Positions 36,468 to 45,315 of a stretch of 46,284 nt of DNA are shown here, piece by piece. Location: assembly GCA_022447185.1 (NCBI GenBank), contig JAKVAY010000055.1:1-46284 (forward strand). The letters run 5' to 3'. Source of the stretch: Fuerstiella sp. (lineage in GTDB: Bacteria; Planctomycetota; Planctomycetia; Planctomycetales; Planctomycetaceae). The position numbers and the translations under genes are program-made. Below the pieces are notes generated by a model. The model had not been told where the DNA came from and did no database searches. It was given only the letters and a program-made list of their open reading frames with translations. Within the stretch, counting starts at the first letter, position 1. Every line of letters starts with the position of its first letter.

Positions 36468-38468
36468 ATGCCGATGACTTCTGACCAGCCGGGTGAACGG
36501 CGGGACTGGCGTCGTCTTCCCTTCGATATGTCCGGAAGCAACGGGATGTTGCCCAGCGAAGTCACGAGTCAGGACTCCAGTGGAAGCCGGTGTACCTTCG
36601 ATGCACCAGCGGATGGTTCCACGCTGTATCGCGTAATGGGTGCCCATGTCACTGATGGGGGCGTGCGGTTTTCGGTATGGGCTCCAAACGCTTGCGAAGT
36701 TTCAGTCATCAGCGATGGTAACGGATGGACGCCGGGCCGTGATTTTCTGAACTCCAGCGATCGTGGCGTCTGGTCCGGTGAAGTTGATGGTGTAACGGCG
36801 GGGATGCGTTACAAATTTGCGATTCGAACTCAGGACGGACAGCTCATTGAAAAAGCGGATCCATTTGCATTTGCGTCAGAATTGCGGCCGTCGACGGCAT
36901 CGATTGTCTGGAATCTCCGTGGATACAACTGGACGGACGACGACTGGCTGGAAAAACGCAGGTCAACCGACTGGCTGCGGGCTCCTGTCAGCATCTACGA
37001 AATCCATCCTGGATCGTGGCGACGTCCTCAGGATGGTCGCGAGTTCTTCAACTATCGTGAGCTTGCATCGGCGATTACCGAATATGTACTGGAAGTCGGT
37101 TATACACATATTCAGTTGATGCCCGTCACGGAGCATCCATTTGACGGGTCGTGGGGATATCAGACTACAGGCTATTTCGGTCCCACCAGCCGTTTTGGTT
37201 CACCGGACGATTTTCGATACTTTGTCAACTATTTGCACCGTCATGGACTGGGAGTGTTGATCGACTGGGTTCCCGGTCACTTTCCAACTGACGACCACGG
37301 ACTGGCTCGGTTCGATGGTACGGCCATTTATGAGCACGCTGACCCCCGACAGGGGTTTCATCCCGACTGGAATACCTACATCTTTAATTATGGCCGACGG
37401 GAAGTGGCTGAGTTTCTCCGGTCGAGCGCCCGTTTCTGGTGTGACGTGTATCATGTGGACGGTATCCGAGTTGATGCCGTGGCATCCATGTTGTACCTGG
37501 ACTACTCGCGTGATTCAGGAGAATGGATTCCAAACCAGCATGGTGGTCGTGAAAATCTGGATGCCATTCAATTCCTGCGTCAGATGAACACGATGCTGCA
37601 CGGTGAGTTTCCTGGCGTGCTGAGCATCGCCGAAGAATCGACCACCTGGCCGGGTGTCTCTCGTCCGGTCAGCGCAGGGGGCCTCGGTTTTACGATGAAG
37701 TGGGATATGGGCTGGATGAATGACACTTTGAGATTCATGCAGCGTGACTGTATTCATCGTCACTGGCATCTCAATGATCTGACATTCAGAGCGGTCTATG
37801 CATTCACGGAGAATTTCTTATTGCCGCTGTCGCACGATGAAGTTGTCCATGGCAAACAGTCTTTGCTGGCTCAAATGTCAGGCGACGAGTGGCAACAGTT
37901 TGCCAATCTGCGTTTGCTGTATGCGTTGCAGTATATGATGCCAGGCAAGAAGCTGCAGTTTATGGGTGGAGAGATTGGCCAGTGGAACGAATGGGATCAC
38001 GATGGTGAAATTGACTGGTTGCTGCGGAGTCATGATCGTCACGAAGGTATTCGTCGGATGGTTTGCGACGGCAATCGGCTGTATACGAAAGAACCTGCTT
38101 TACACGAAGCCGATGTTTTTTCTGAGGGATTCCAGTGGATCGTGGGCGACGATACGGAGAACTGCGTGATTGTCTGGATTCGCAAGTCTCAGGATCAGCA
38201 GCAACAGATGGTCATTGCCGCCAATCTTACTCCCGCACCATGCAGCGAATATCGAATCGGAGTTTCAAAAGCCGGCTTTTACCGTGAGATCTTCAACAGC
38301 GACGCTGAGTGGTACGGCGGGTCAGGAACGGGGAATCAGGGAGGGTGCTACAGTGCGGAGATGTCCAGTCACGGATTCGACCACAGCATCTCTATGTTCC
38401 TTCCTCCACTGGCAGTCGTGGCCTTCAAGCCGGTATTGCTGCCCAAAGACGCACCGGCAAACCGGTAA
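36468..38468 (+). CDS. glgB: 1,4-alpha-glucan branching enzyme
   Basis: GH13 enzyme that makes alpha-1,6 branches in glycogen, about 666 aa. A CBM48/branching N-terminal module (about 60-150: [17 protein letters not shown]) is followed by the catalytic barrel with [11 protein letters not shown] near 177, [20 protein letters not shown] near 220, the nucleophile region [12 protein letters not shown] near 334-345, the acid/base region [11 protein letters not shown] near 390 and [10 protein letters not shown] near 457-466. The C-terminal beta domain ends near 655. It is the short form, without an extra N1 module. The start is taken at ATG 36468; ATG 36474 is equally possible. It is convergent with glyQS, 22 bases apart. 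No other glycogen genes are near. Confidence 0.94.
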   Translation: MPMTSDQPGERRDWRRLPFDMSGSNGMLPSEVTSQDSSGSRCTFDAPADGSTLYRVMGAHVTDGGVRFSVWAPNACEVSVISDGNGWTPGRDFLNSSDRGVWSGEVDGVTAGMRYKFAIRTQDGQLIEKADPFAFASELRPSTASIVWNLRGYNWTDDDWLEKRRSTDWLRAPVSIYEIHPGSWRRPQDGREFFNYRELASAITEYVLEVGYTHIQLMPVTEHPFDGSWGYQTTGYFGPTSRFGSPDDFRYFVNYLHRHGLGVLIDWVPGHFPTDDHGLARFDGTAIYEHADPRQGFHPDWNTYIFNYGRREVAEFLRSSARFWCDVYHVDGIRVDAVASMLYLDYSRDSGEWIPNQHGGRENLDAIQFLRQMNTMLHGEFPGVLSIAEESTTWPGVSRPVSAGGLGFTMKWDMGWMNDTLRFMQRDCIHRHWHLNDLTFRAVYAFTENFLLPLSHDEVVHGKQSLLAQMSGDEWQQFANLRLLYALQYMMPGKKLQFMGGEIGQWNEWDHDGEIDWLLRSHDRHEGIRRMVCDGNRLYTKEPALHEADVFSEGFQWIVGDDTENCVIVWIRKSQDQQQQMVIAANLTPAPCSEYRIGVSKAGFYREIFNSDAEWYGGSGTGNQGGCYSAEMSSHGFDHSISMFLPPLAVVAFKPVLLPKDAPANR

Positions 38469-38490
38469 GCCGACCAGTAGTAGTCTGTGA

Positions 38491-40182
38491 TCATACCTTC
38501 AGTCGATCACTGATTTCCTGAACAATGCGATCGGCACCGACGCGTATCTGTTCCAGACTGTCGCGATCACGCAGTGTGACGGTATTGTCTGATGCGGTAT
38601 CACCGTCCACAGTGATGCAGAATGGCGTGCCAATTTCGTCCTGACGACGATAACGTCGTCCGATGGCTCCCTGCTGGTCGTAGTGGCAGTTCAGGCCCGC
38701 TGCCTTGAGTTCGCCGAAGATTTCAGCCGCCTTTTCCGGCATGCCTTCTTTCTTGATCAGCGGGAACACGGCCGCCTTGACCGGCGCCAGTCGTGGATGA
38801 AATTTCATGACCGTGCGTTCCTGGGGTTTTCCGTGTTCATCCGGCTGTGCGTCTTCATGATACGCTTCACAGATGAAAGCCAGAGTGGCCCGGTCTGCAC
38901 CGGCGGATGGTTCAATCACGTGAGGTACGAAACGTTCACGTGACTGGTCGTCAAAATAACTCAGATCCTTGCCGCTGCCCCGATGGACCGGCTGTCCTTG
39001 TTCGTCCTGTTCGACTTCCAGTTCTCCGTTATCGTTTTTGGCCAGCTTGCCTTCCATATGTGACCGCAGGTCAAAATTGCCTCGGTGAGCGACCCCCTCG
39101 AGTTCACCGTACTCGCCATCTTCCAGAAACGGAAAAGCGTACTCAATGTCTGCGGTGCCAACGGAATAGTGAGCAAGCTCGGATGCCTCATGATCGCGGA
39201 GAATCAGGCGGTCGGGGCTGATGCCGAGACGCTGATACCATTGATAACGATGATCCCGCCACCACGTGTACCAGTCTCTCGACTGCTCCGGATGACAGAA
39301 GAACTCAATCTCCATCTGTTCAAATTCTCGCGATCGAAACGTGAAGTTGCGGGGCGTGATTTCGTTTCGGAAGCTCTTGCCAATCTGGGCCACCCCAAAC
39401 GGCAGTTTGACTCGGGTACTGTCTGCCACATTGCGAAAGTTGACGAAGATGCCCTGTGCGGTCTCCGGACGCAGAAATGCGGCGTCTTCGCTGCTGCCCA
39501 GAGCTCCGATGATCGTTTTGAACATCAGGTTAAACTCGCGGGGGGCTGTGAACGAACCGGCCCGGCTTGCGCCGGGTGCGACCACATATGCGAAATCAGC
39601 TTCGGCGATCCGGTCGAGCGTGGTGGCATCGCCATCCCATTGCACTCGATCAGCGTATTTCTTTTTAAGACCAAATACTCGCAAGGCTTCCGCTGTCAGA
39701 TCCTCCTGGAATTCTTCTGCAGTCGATGCCACGATGACATGTTCAAACTCCTTTTGATCACCATCGCGAATCGAGTCTGGTGGAGTGCCGTCGAGCTGTC
39801 CCGGTACCGTTTTTTCGTTACAACTGACTCGTCTAACTCGAACCTGATCCAGACGATAGCGACCGCGTGTTTCACGGCAATCCACCATCATGTCGTGGAA
39901 AAGATCGTAGTGTCCGGAACATTTCCAGACCTGAGGGTGCATGATGATTGACGTTTCCAGGCCTACCATCTGGAATTTGACTGGCGCGCCGTCCTGCAGC
40001 AGCAGTTCGTTGTGGGACTGCACCATGTCTTCGTACCAGACGTTGCGGACATTCCGCTTGAGTTCTGTACCGAGCGGACCGTAGTCCCAGAATCCGTTCT
40101 GTCCGCCGTAGATCTCTGAGTTCTGAAAGACGAATCCCCGTCGCTTGCACAACGCGACGATCTTTTCCATCGAACGACTCAT
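38491..40182 (-). CDS. glyQS: Glycyl-tRNA synthetase, homodimeric class II type
   Basis: Charges tRNA-Gly with glycine. It is the single-chain alpha2 form rather than the separate GlyQ/GlyS pair. The opening IVALCKRRGFVFQNSEIYGG and GFWDYGPLGTELKRN is typical. Class II motif 2 is FRNEITPRNFTFRSREFEQMEIEFF near 270-295, preceded by FLRPETAQGIFVNF. Motif 3 lies in the region HVIEPSAGADRATLAFI (435-452). The anticodon-binding domain fills the C terminus (ITVDGDTASDNTVTLRDRDS). At 563 aa it is longer than many bacterial forms because of an insertion around residues 125-220. AAAGG sits about 9 bases before the ATG. Divergent from the oxidase gene, with 200 bases between. Confidence 0.95.
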   Translation of the reverse strand: MSRSMEKIVALCKRRGFVFQNSEIYGGQNGFWDYGPLGTELKRNVRNVWYEDMVQSHNELLLQDGAPVKFQMVGLETSIIMHPQVWKCSGHYDLFHDMMVDCRETRGRYRLDQVRVRRVSCNEKTVPGQLDGTPPDSIRDGDQKEFEHVIVASTAEEFQEDLTAEALRVFGLKKKYADRVQWDGDATTLDRIAEADFAYVVAPGASRAGSFTAPREFNLMFKTIIGALGSSEDAAFLRPETAQGIFVNFRNVADSTRVKLPFGVAQIGKSFRNEITPRNFTFRSREFEQMEIEFFCHPEQSRDWYTWWRDHRYQWYQRLGISPDRLILRDHEASELAHYSVGTADIEYAFPFLEDGEYGELEGVAHRGNFDLRSHMEGKLAKNDNGELEVEQDEQGQPVHRGSGKDLSYFDDQSRERFVPHVIEPSAGADRATLAFICEAYHEDAQPDEHGKPQERTVMKFHPRLAPVKAAVFPLIKKEGMPEKAAEIFGELKAAGLNCHYDQQGAIGRRYRRQDEIGTPFCITVDGDTASDNTVTLRDRDSLEQIRVGADRIVQEISDRLKV

Positions 40183-40382
40183 TCGGATAACCTTTATGCC
40201 TGGGACGCAATTGCATACAGCAGCAATTCTCTGCGTTCACTGGTGATGCCCGGGCAGATCAAACAGTCGGGTTGTCGATATTCACGGCTCGGTGGGCGGA
40301 GATTGTAGGACGGCCCCAGGGATTGTCCAGCGGTGCGAGGATCGCCCTGTTTCTTTCGCCGTCAGCAGCAACGAGAAAAATT

Positions 40383-41504
40383 ATGAACTATGACTGTATG
40401 GTGATTGGTCTTGGTGGAATGGGCAGCAGTGCTCTTTACCACCTTGCGAAGCGCGGCCTGCGAGTTTGTGGTCTGGATCAGTTTGGCCCCGCGCACGCTC
40501 AGGGAAGTTCGCATGGTAACTTCAGAATCTTTCGAAAGGCCTATTTCGAACACCCGGACTATGTTCCGCTGCTGCAAGCAGCCGAGGAACTCTGGAGGCA
40601 ACTCGAATCTGAAACTAAAGCCTCGTTGTATCATCGCATTGGTGTTCTGCTGTCCGGACCAGCCGATGGGGAAGCTGTTTCCGGAACCCTGTCGGCGGCT
40701 GAACAGCATGGTCTGACAGTGGAAGCAATCGCTCCGTCAGAGGCTGCCCGACGCTGGCCACTGTTGCGATTCCCGGAAACGCACAGTGTGGTTCTGGATG
40801 CCGACGCTGGTATTCTGGCAGTCGAACACTGTGTAGCCCGTCATCTTCAACGAGCTGCAGATCTCGGCGCGGAAACCTGTTTTTGTGAACCGGTCAGAGG
40901 ATGGCGGCTGAACTCCAATTCTGTCACCGTGACCACAGACAAGGCGACTCGGACTGCGGATACGGTTGTGATTGCCGGTGGCGCCTGGTCCCGGTCGTTG
41001 CTTGGGGCGAAACTGCCGCAATTGCAGGTCCTGCACAAACTCCAGTTATGGCATACAGTCGATCGATCGTCACTGTCTGGTTTTTCAGAGTTGCCTGCAT
41101 TTTATTTTGAAACAAAAACCGGAGCATTTTACGGAATGCGAACCGGGCCGGCGGAAGTCAAACTCGCCCGGCATACACTAGGTGCCAAACTGACCGATCC
41201 TTCAAATCCCGGCGATGCCGCCTCGCTTGAGGAACGTGACCCCTGTGTCGAATTCGCCAGAGACTTCCTGCCGGGTATTGTTGCTCAACCATTCAGAACC
41301 AGCGGCTGTTTTTATACTAAATCGCCAGACGGCCATTTCATCGTGGACCATGCTCCCGAATCCTCACGAATCGTGTACGCTACGGGTTTTTCGGGGCATG
41401 GATTCAAGTTTGCCAGTGTGATGGGCGCGGCACTGGCCGATCTTGCCACCATGGGGCGGACGAATCTCCCAATTGATTTCCTTAGCGCCCGACGGTTTCA
41501 ATGA
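40383..41504 (+). CDS. Sarcosine oxidase / N-methyl-tryptophan oxidase-like flavoenzyme
   Basis: FAD-dependent amine oxidase of the MSOX/SolA group, 373 aa from ATG 40383 (the frame continues upstream without family resemblance). The FAD-binding GLGGMGSSALYHLAKRG is at 8-24, and QGSSHGNFRIFRKAY near 42-56 is the conserved signature. The covalent-flavin cysteine segment CFYTKSPDGHFIVD lies near 310-323, matching the MSOX pattern CxYTxxPDxxFxxD. YATGFSGHGFKFASVMG near 333-349 is also conserved. The likely substrate is an N-methyl amino acid such as sarcosine. The cytoplasmic enzyme releases formaldehyde and H2O2. It stands alone between glyQS and dcd. Confidence 0.9.
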   Translation: MNYDCMVIGLGGMGSSALYHLAKRGLRVCGLDQFGPAHAQGSSHGNFRIFRKAYFEHPDYVPLLQAAEELWRQLESETKASLYHRIGVLLSGPADGEAVSGTLSAAEQHGLTVEAIAPSEAARRWPLLRFPETHSVVLDADAGILAVEHCVARHLQRAADLGAETCFCEPVRGWRLNSNSVTVTTDKATRTADTVVIAGGAWSRSLLGAKLPQLQVLHKLQLWHTVDRSSLSGFSELPAFYFETKTGAFYGMRTGPAEVKLARHTLGAKLTDPSNPGDAASLEERDPCVEFARDFLPGIVAQPFRTSGCFYTKSPDGHFIVDHAPESSRIVYATGFSGHGFKFASVMGAALADLATMGRTNLPIDFLSARRFQ

Positions 41505-41626
41505 ACGAAGTTCCCCGAGCGGTTGAACGTCATCGACAATCTGCATAGGCTCTTCGACAGCATTGACGCCTCTTCGGCCACTTGAGGTCGTTTCAGTCTG
41601 AAAACTTACGATTCGGCAGCATCTCT

Positions 41627-42214
41627 ATGATTCTGAGCGGCAGCGAAATCAAGGCCCAGTTGGGTAAGAACCTGTCCATCACTCCCTTCTCTGAAGACCA
41701 GCTCAACCCCAACAGCTACAACCTGCGTTTGCACAACGAATTACTGGTCTACGAAGAAATCATTCTCGACATGCGACGACCGAGTCGATTTCGGCGTCTC
41801 ACGATTCCCGAAGACGGACTGGTGCTGCAGCCCAACCAGCTGTATCTGGGCCGCACCATCGAGCAGACCGAAACGCACAATCACGTCCCGATGCTGGAAG
41901 GTCGCTCGTCGATTGGACGTCTTGGCCTGTTTGTGCATGTGACGGCGGGGTTTGGTGATGTTGGCTTCTGTGGACACTGGACGCTGGAAATGTTCGCTGT
42001 ACAGCCGGTACGGATTTATCCTGGTGTCCAGGTTTGTCAAATTTTCTACCACACGATTGATGGTGAGGTCACGAAGTACGAGAGCTCGAAGTACCAGCAT
42101 AATACTGATATTCAGCCCAGTATGTTGTTTCGCGAACTGGGCCTGCGGGACGATCGACAACTCCAGCTCGACTTTGAAGAACAGGCAGCTGCCGCTGCAG
42201 AACCTGCGGGCTGA
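41627..42214 (+). CDS. dcd: dCTP deaminase
   Basis: Converts dCTP to dUTP for thymidylate synthesis. Taken from ATG 41627, which gives MILSGSEI, the usual start; the frame is open to 41582. The 195 aa protein has the family motif EGRSSIGRLGL at 91-101, HVTAGFGDVGFCGHWTLE at 104-121 with the catalytic Glu121, and YESSKYQHNTDIQPS near 151-165 for the nucleotide-binding tail. DxNxxSYNLRL near 25-35 (QLNPNSYNLRL) is also typical. The C terminus ends in an acidic/Ala tail. Whether it also hydrolyses dUTP, as bifunctional homologues do, cannot be told. Followed by a strong terminator. Confidence 0.92.
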   Translation: MILSGSEIKAQLGKNLSITPFSEDQLNPNSYNLRLHNELLVYEEIILDMRRPSRFRRLTIPEDGLVLQPNQLYLGRTIEQTETHNHVPMLEGRSSIGRLGLFVHVTAGFGDVGFCGHWTLEMFAVQPVRIYPGVQVCQIFYHTIDGEVTKYESSKYQHNTDIQPSMLFRELGLRDDRQLQLDFEEQAAAAAEPAG

Positions 42215-42296
42215 GTTCCACACGCTGCCAGCTGACCTTGCAAACCTGCCGAATCATTCTGGTACGAGTGAGGCATCCGGACGCGTGTGCAATAAA

Positions 42297-42324
42297 AAAC
42301 GCGAGTCCATTTGAACTCGCGTTT
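42297..42324. terminator. Bidirectional terminator between dcd and the monohaem gene
   Basis: Perfect 10-bp stem AAACGCGAGT (42297-42306) / ACTCGCGTTT (42315-42324) with an 8-base loop. An A run precedes it and TTTATTT follows it, so it works on both strands. It lies between two convergent genes. Confidence 0.85.
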
Positions 42325-42372
42325 ATTTCAATTGTGCGGCGTCTGGTCGCCGTTTTGTTTGGCTCGCTTGTC

Positions 42373-42774
42373 TTATTTCGACTTACCGTCAGCTGGTTTG
42401 TCGTCACCAGGCAACTTGCCCGCACTGATCAGATCCCCAAAGGTCTTGCCTTCGACGTGGCTCTTATGGTTTTCCAGCTTCTTCAAAGCTGCGGTAACTA
42501 TCTTTTTGTCCTTTACCCATTTTTTGGGGTCTGTCACGCCGAGTTCTTTTTTAAGGGCAACGCCATAGTTATTGCGAATTTTCTTGCTCTTAACAGGATG
42601 GCACACGGAGCAACCGATTTTTACGCCCTCGGCCTTTGCCAGCTCAGGATAGACCTTCTGGTACAGCTTTTTGTAAGGCGGACGAGCAACTGCCTGGTCG
42701 GATGACAGAATAAGAAAAGCGATGAGCAATCCACCAGCGGACATGGTTCGACCAAAGGTCGCGAGATTCAACAT
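42373..42774 (-). CDS. Small secreted monohaem cytochrome-like protein
   Basis: A 133 aa protein with a signal peptide (1-30, cleavage near AVA) and one CxxCH haem site, CSVCH at 55-59 with a following Pro. The rest is rich in Lys (PVKSKKIRNNYGVALKKEL) and ends with a Lys/Asp-rich tail. After export the haem would be attached by the cytochrome c maturation system. No distal Met ligand in a clear context is seen, so it may be a haem-binding domain rather than a classical class I cytochrome c. A strong GGAGG (42780-42784) sits 5 bases before the ATG, unusual for this window, and a good promoter lies further upstream, which suggests high expression. Confidence 0.85.
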   Translation of the reverse strand: MLNLATFGRTMSAGGLLIAFLILSSDQAVARPPYKKLYQKVYPELAKAEGVKIGCSVCHPVKSKKIRNNYGVALKKELGVTDPKKWVKDKKIVTAALKKLENHKSHVEGKTFGDLISAGKLPGDDKPADGKSK

Positions 42775-42779
42775 TCAGG

Positions 42780-42784
42780 CCTCC
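42780..42784 (-). promoter_or_regulatory. Strong ribosome binding site of the monohaem gene
   Basis: GGAGG on the minus strand, 5 bases upstream of the ATG at 42774. Most genes here have much weaker sites. Confidence 0.8.
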
Positions 42785-42890
42785 AAAATTTCAACAGGGA
42801 TCAGATGTCACCACGGAGCCGGCAACATGTGCATTTTCGTCGTTCTGCTGTCGGAATCAACACCGAATCCCGACTGAATTTGTTTGTCAC

Positions 42891-42919
42891 ATTTATCACC
42901 AATTACGTTGAAATGTCAA
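42891..42919 (-). promoter_or_regulatory. Candidate sigma-70-type promoter of the monohaem gene
   Basis: A perfect -35 TTGACA (42914-42919, minus strand) is followed after 16 bases by GATAAA, or after 17 by ATAAAT (42891-42897). The mRNA would have a leader of about 110 bases. Confidence 0.5.
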
Positions 42920-43044
42920 ATCAAGTCGAACAGTAAACATGGACAGGATGGGATGAATGTGTCAGGGTCAGTTGACGGTCGTTCGTTCTGTGGAGGGGCG
43001 CCGCTTCCGAATGGCAGGTTCACGGTTCTGTCGTAATCCTCTGC

Positions 43045-43073
43045 TGGACTTTATCTTGCGGTGACTGTATAAC
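43045..43073 (+). promoter_or_regulatory. Candidate promoter of rpsA
   Basis: TGGACT (43045-43050) and TATAAC (43068-43073) are separated by exactly 17 bases. Transcription would start near 43080 and give a leader of about 120 bases before the rpsA ATG. Confidence 0.5.
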
Positions 43074-43154
43074 GCTCGGTCCGATTTTTTTGGTCTGTCA
43101 GCGGAAGTCACGGTGAGTCTCGCTCAGGACCAGATCCCTTAACCGAGTTTTGTG

Positions 43155-43195
43155 GGTCGGAGCGTCCGACCTACTCCCTCCAGGCGGTTTTTTTT
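43155..43195 (+). promoter_or_regulatory. Hairpin and U8 tract in the rpsA leader
   Basis: A 7-bp perfect stem GGTCGGA (43155-43161) / TCCGACC (43165-43171) with a 3-base loop stands 27 bases before the start. It is followed by AGGCGG (43182-43187, a one-mismatch Shine-Dalgarno) and eight T residues (43188-43195) directly before GCC-ATG. A second T7 run lies at 43085-43091. S1 binds U-rich RNA and controls its own mRNA in E. coli, so an autoregulatory site is a reasonable reading, but it is inference. Confidence 0.45.
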
Positions 43196-43198
43196 GCC

Positions 43199-45091
43199 AT
43201 GGTCGATCGCAACCTCGTTCGTGAGTTTTCTGTAGACGAAGACGAAATTGATTCCCTGTTCACCGAGTCAGAAGAAGCCATATATGAGCATGAGGCTCAA
43301 ACGTATGACATCAATCAGCTGCTCAATGGCCGGGTTGTGCGTGTGGATGACGAGGAAGTCGTCGTTGATATTGGCTACAAGAGTGAAGGGGTCATCCAGC
43401 GGGACGAATGGGATGTTGGCGATGAACTACCGGAACCCGGATCCGAAATAGAAGTCCTGCTCGAAGAATTTGAAGATTCCATCGGACTCATTCTGCTGTC
43501 CTGGAGAAAAGCACGCCGCATTCGACAGTGGGAAGACGTCATTTCCCGTCACAATGAAGGTGACGTGGTCAAGGGGCCAGTTGAACGCAAGATTAAAGGA
43601 GGGCTGCTGGTCGACATCGGAGTGCATGTTTTCCTGCCCGCCAGTCAGGTCGACGTACGACGTCCGCAGGACATCGGTGACTACATCGGTCAGGACATCG
43701 AGTGCATGATTCTGAAGATCGACGAACAGCGACGCAACATTGTTGTCTCGCGGCGTCGGCTCATCGAAGAAGCTCGTGAGAAGATGAAAAAGGAGCTGCT
43801 GGAAACGCTCCAGGTAGGCGATCTTCGAAATGGAACCGTCAAAAACATTGCGGATTTCGGAGCGTTTGTTGACCTCGGGGGGATCGACGGTCTGTTGCAC
43901 ATCACCGACATGAGCTGGGGACGCATTAGTCATCCGACCGAGATGGTTAAGATCGACGACGAAGTCGAAGTCATGGTGCTGAATATTGACTACGAGAAGG
44001 AAAAAATTGCCCTTGGTCTTAAACAGAAATCAGCGAGTCCCTGGGAGAACATTGAAGAGAAGTTTCCGGTCAATACAACGGCGACCGGTGAAGTCGTCAA
44101 TGTGTTGACGTACGGTGCCTTCGTGAAGCTCGAAGACGGCATTGAGGGGCTCGTTCATATCAGTGAAATGTCGTGGACCCGGCGCGTCAGTCATCCGAGC
44201 GAGCTTGTGAGTATCGGCGACGAAGTTGAAGTTATGGTGTTGGGAATCAACACACAGAAGCAGGAAATCTCTCTGGGAATGAAACAGACCCAGGATAATC
44301 CGTGGGATGATGTTTCCGGCAAGTATCCGGTGGGCGAAACGGTTGCCGGTACAGTACGCAACCTCACCAACTACGGTGCGTTTGTTGAACTTGAGGAAGG
44401 CGTTGACGGACTTCTTCACATTAGTGACATGTCCTGGACTCGCAAAGTTTCACATTCGAATGAGATCCTGAAGAAGGGAGATCCGATTGAATGTCAAATC
44501 CTTTCTGTGGATGAAGAACGTCGAAGGATTGCACTGGGTCTTAAGCAACTTGCCGAAGATCCGTGGGAAAGCCACATTCCTGAAAAGTATACACCCGGAA
44601 GTTCCGTCAGTGGCAAAGTCACGAAAATCACAAATTTTGGGGTCTTTGTAGAGCTGGAAGATGAGCTGGAAGGGCTGCTGCACGTGTCTGAACTGGCAGA
44701 CCATAAGGTTGAACATCCGGAGGCCATGGTGAATGTCGGTGAGGTACTTGAGGTACGTGTCCTTCGAGTAGATACTGCCGATCGAAAAATTGGCCTGAGC
44801 TGTCGATCAGATGAGGAGATCAAAGCCCAGGCAGCCGCTGAATCTGATCCGGATGCCGTGGCGACCGCCGGTGGTGACGCTGAACTGCGAACCCGCGAGG
44901 AACTTAAGGGTGGCATGGCGGCCACTACAGGACCGCTGTTTAGTTTTAGCGGTGGTGGTGATGCGTCTGAGGAAAATCCAACGGCAGCAGCAGAAGAAGA
45001 AGCATCGGAATCAGCAGCCAGCGACGAAACGACAACTGTTGGCGAGAATACTGACGGTGGTGCTGCGGAGGATGGGGAAGATTCCGAATGA
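43199..45091 (+). CDS. rpsA: 30S ribosomal protein S1
   Basis: RNA-binding ribosomal protein that brings mRNA to the 30S subunit, 630 aa. Six S1 (OB-fold) repeats are visible at about 37-105, 119-188, 207-276, 293-362, 379-449 and 466-535. Repeats 3-6 carry the RNA-binding pattern DFGAFVDL, TYGAFVKL, NYGAFVEL and NFGVFVEL, each followed by GLLHIS-type strands; repeats 1 and 2 are divergent, as in E. coli, where they bind the ribosome. After 540 comes a long acidic, Ala/Glu/Ser/Thr-rich tail of about 90 residues, absent from the E. coli protein. The start is the ATG at 43199-43201 behind a U8 tract. A hairpin terminator follows. Confidence 0.96.
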   Translation: MVDRNLVREFSVDEDEIDSLFTESEEAIYEHEAQTYDINQLLNGRVVRVDDEEVVVDIGYKSEGVIQRDEWDVGDELPEPGSEIEVLLEEFEDSIGLILLSWRKARRIRQWEDVISRHNEGDVVKGPVERKIKGGLLVDIGVHVFLPASQVDVRRPQDIGDYIGQDIECMILKIDEQRRNIVVSRRRLIEEAREKMKKELLETLQVGDLRNGTVKNIADFGAFVDLGGIDGLLHITDMSWGRISHPTEMVKIDDEVEVMVLNIDYEKEKIALGLKQKSASPWENIEEKFPVNTTATGEVVNVLTYGAFVKLEDGIEGLVHISEMSWTRRVSHPSELVSIGDEVEVMVLGINTQKQEISLGMKQTQDNPWDDVSGKYPVGETVAGTVRNLTNYGAFVELEEGVDGLLHISDMSWTRKVSHSNEILKKGDPIECQILSVDEERRRIALGLKQLAEDPWESHIPEKYTPGSSVSGKVTKITNFGVFVELEDELEGLLHVSELADHKVEHPEAMVNVGEVLEVRVLRVDTADRKIGLSCRSDEEIKAQAAAESDPDAVATAGGDAELRTREELKGGMAATTGPLFSFSGGGDASEENPTAAAEEEASESAASDETTTVGENTDGGAAEDGEDSE

Positions 45092-45129
45092 TCTGACTGC
45101 CGCGTCGAAGCAGACAAGATAAAACAGTA

Positions 45130-45160
45130 GAAAGCCCGACTTTGAAAAAGTTGGGCTTTC
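45130..45160 (+). terminator. Terminator after rpsA
   Basis: GAAAGCCCGACTT (45130-45142) pairs with AAGTTGGGCTTTC (45148-45160) over 13 bp with one G-U pair; loop of 5. There is no long T run after it, only the TTTC inside the stem, so it may act as an RNA 3' end stabiliser. Confidence 0.7.
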
Positions 45161-45315
45161 GTACGTCGGGTGGAAGGTGTCGGGCCTCCCCGCGTTCGGA
45201 GGCTGTCGAATCGTTCAGTTATTGTGAGAAGCCGAACGATGCTGCTCGGCATCGTCATAAGGGAGCCACGTAGCGAGCAGCATCTGGTGATGCAGCTGCG
45301 TCAATTAAAGTTGCT

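Noticed and set aside
43155..43195. Intrinsic terminator inside the rpsA leader
   Set aside because: The T8 run starts 17 bases after the stem, too far for intrinsic termination.
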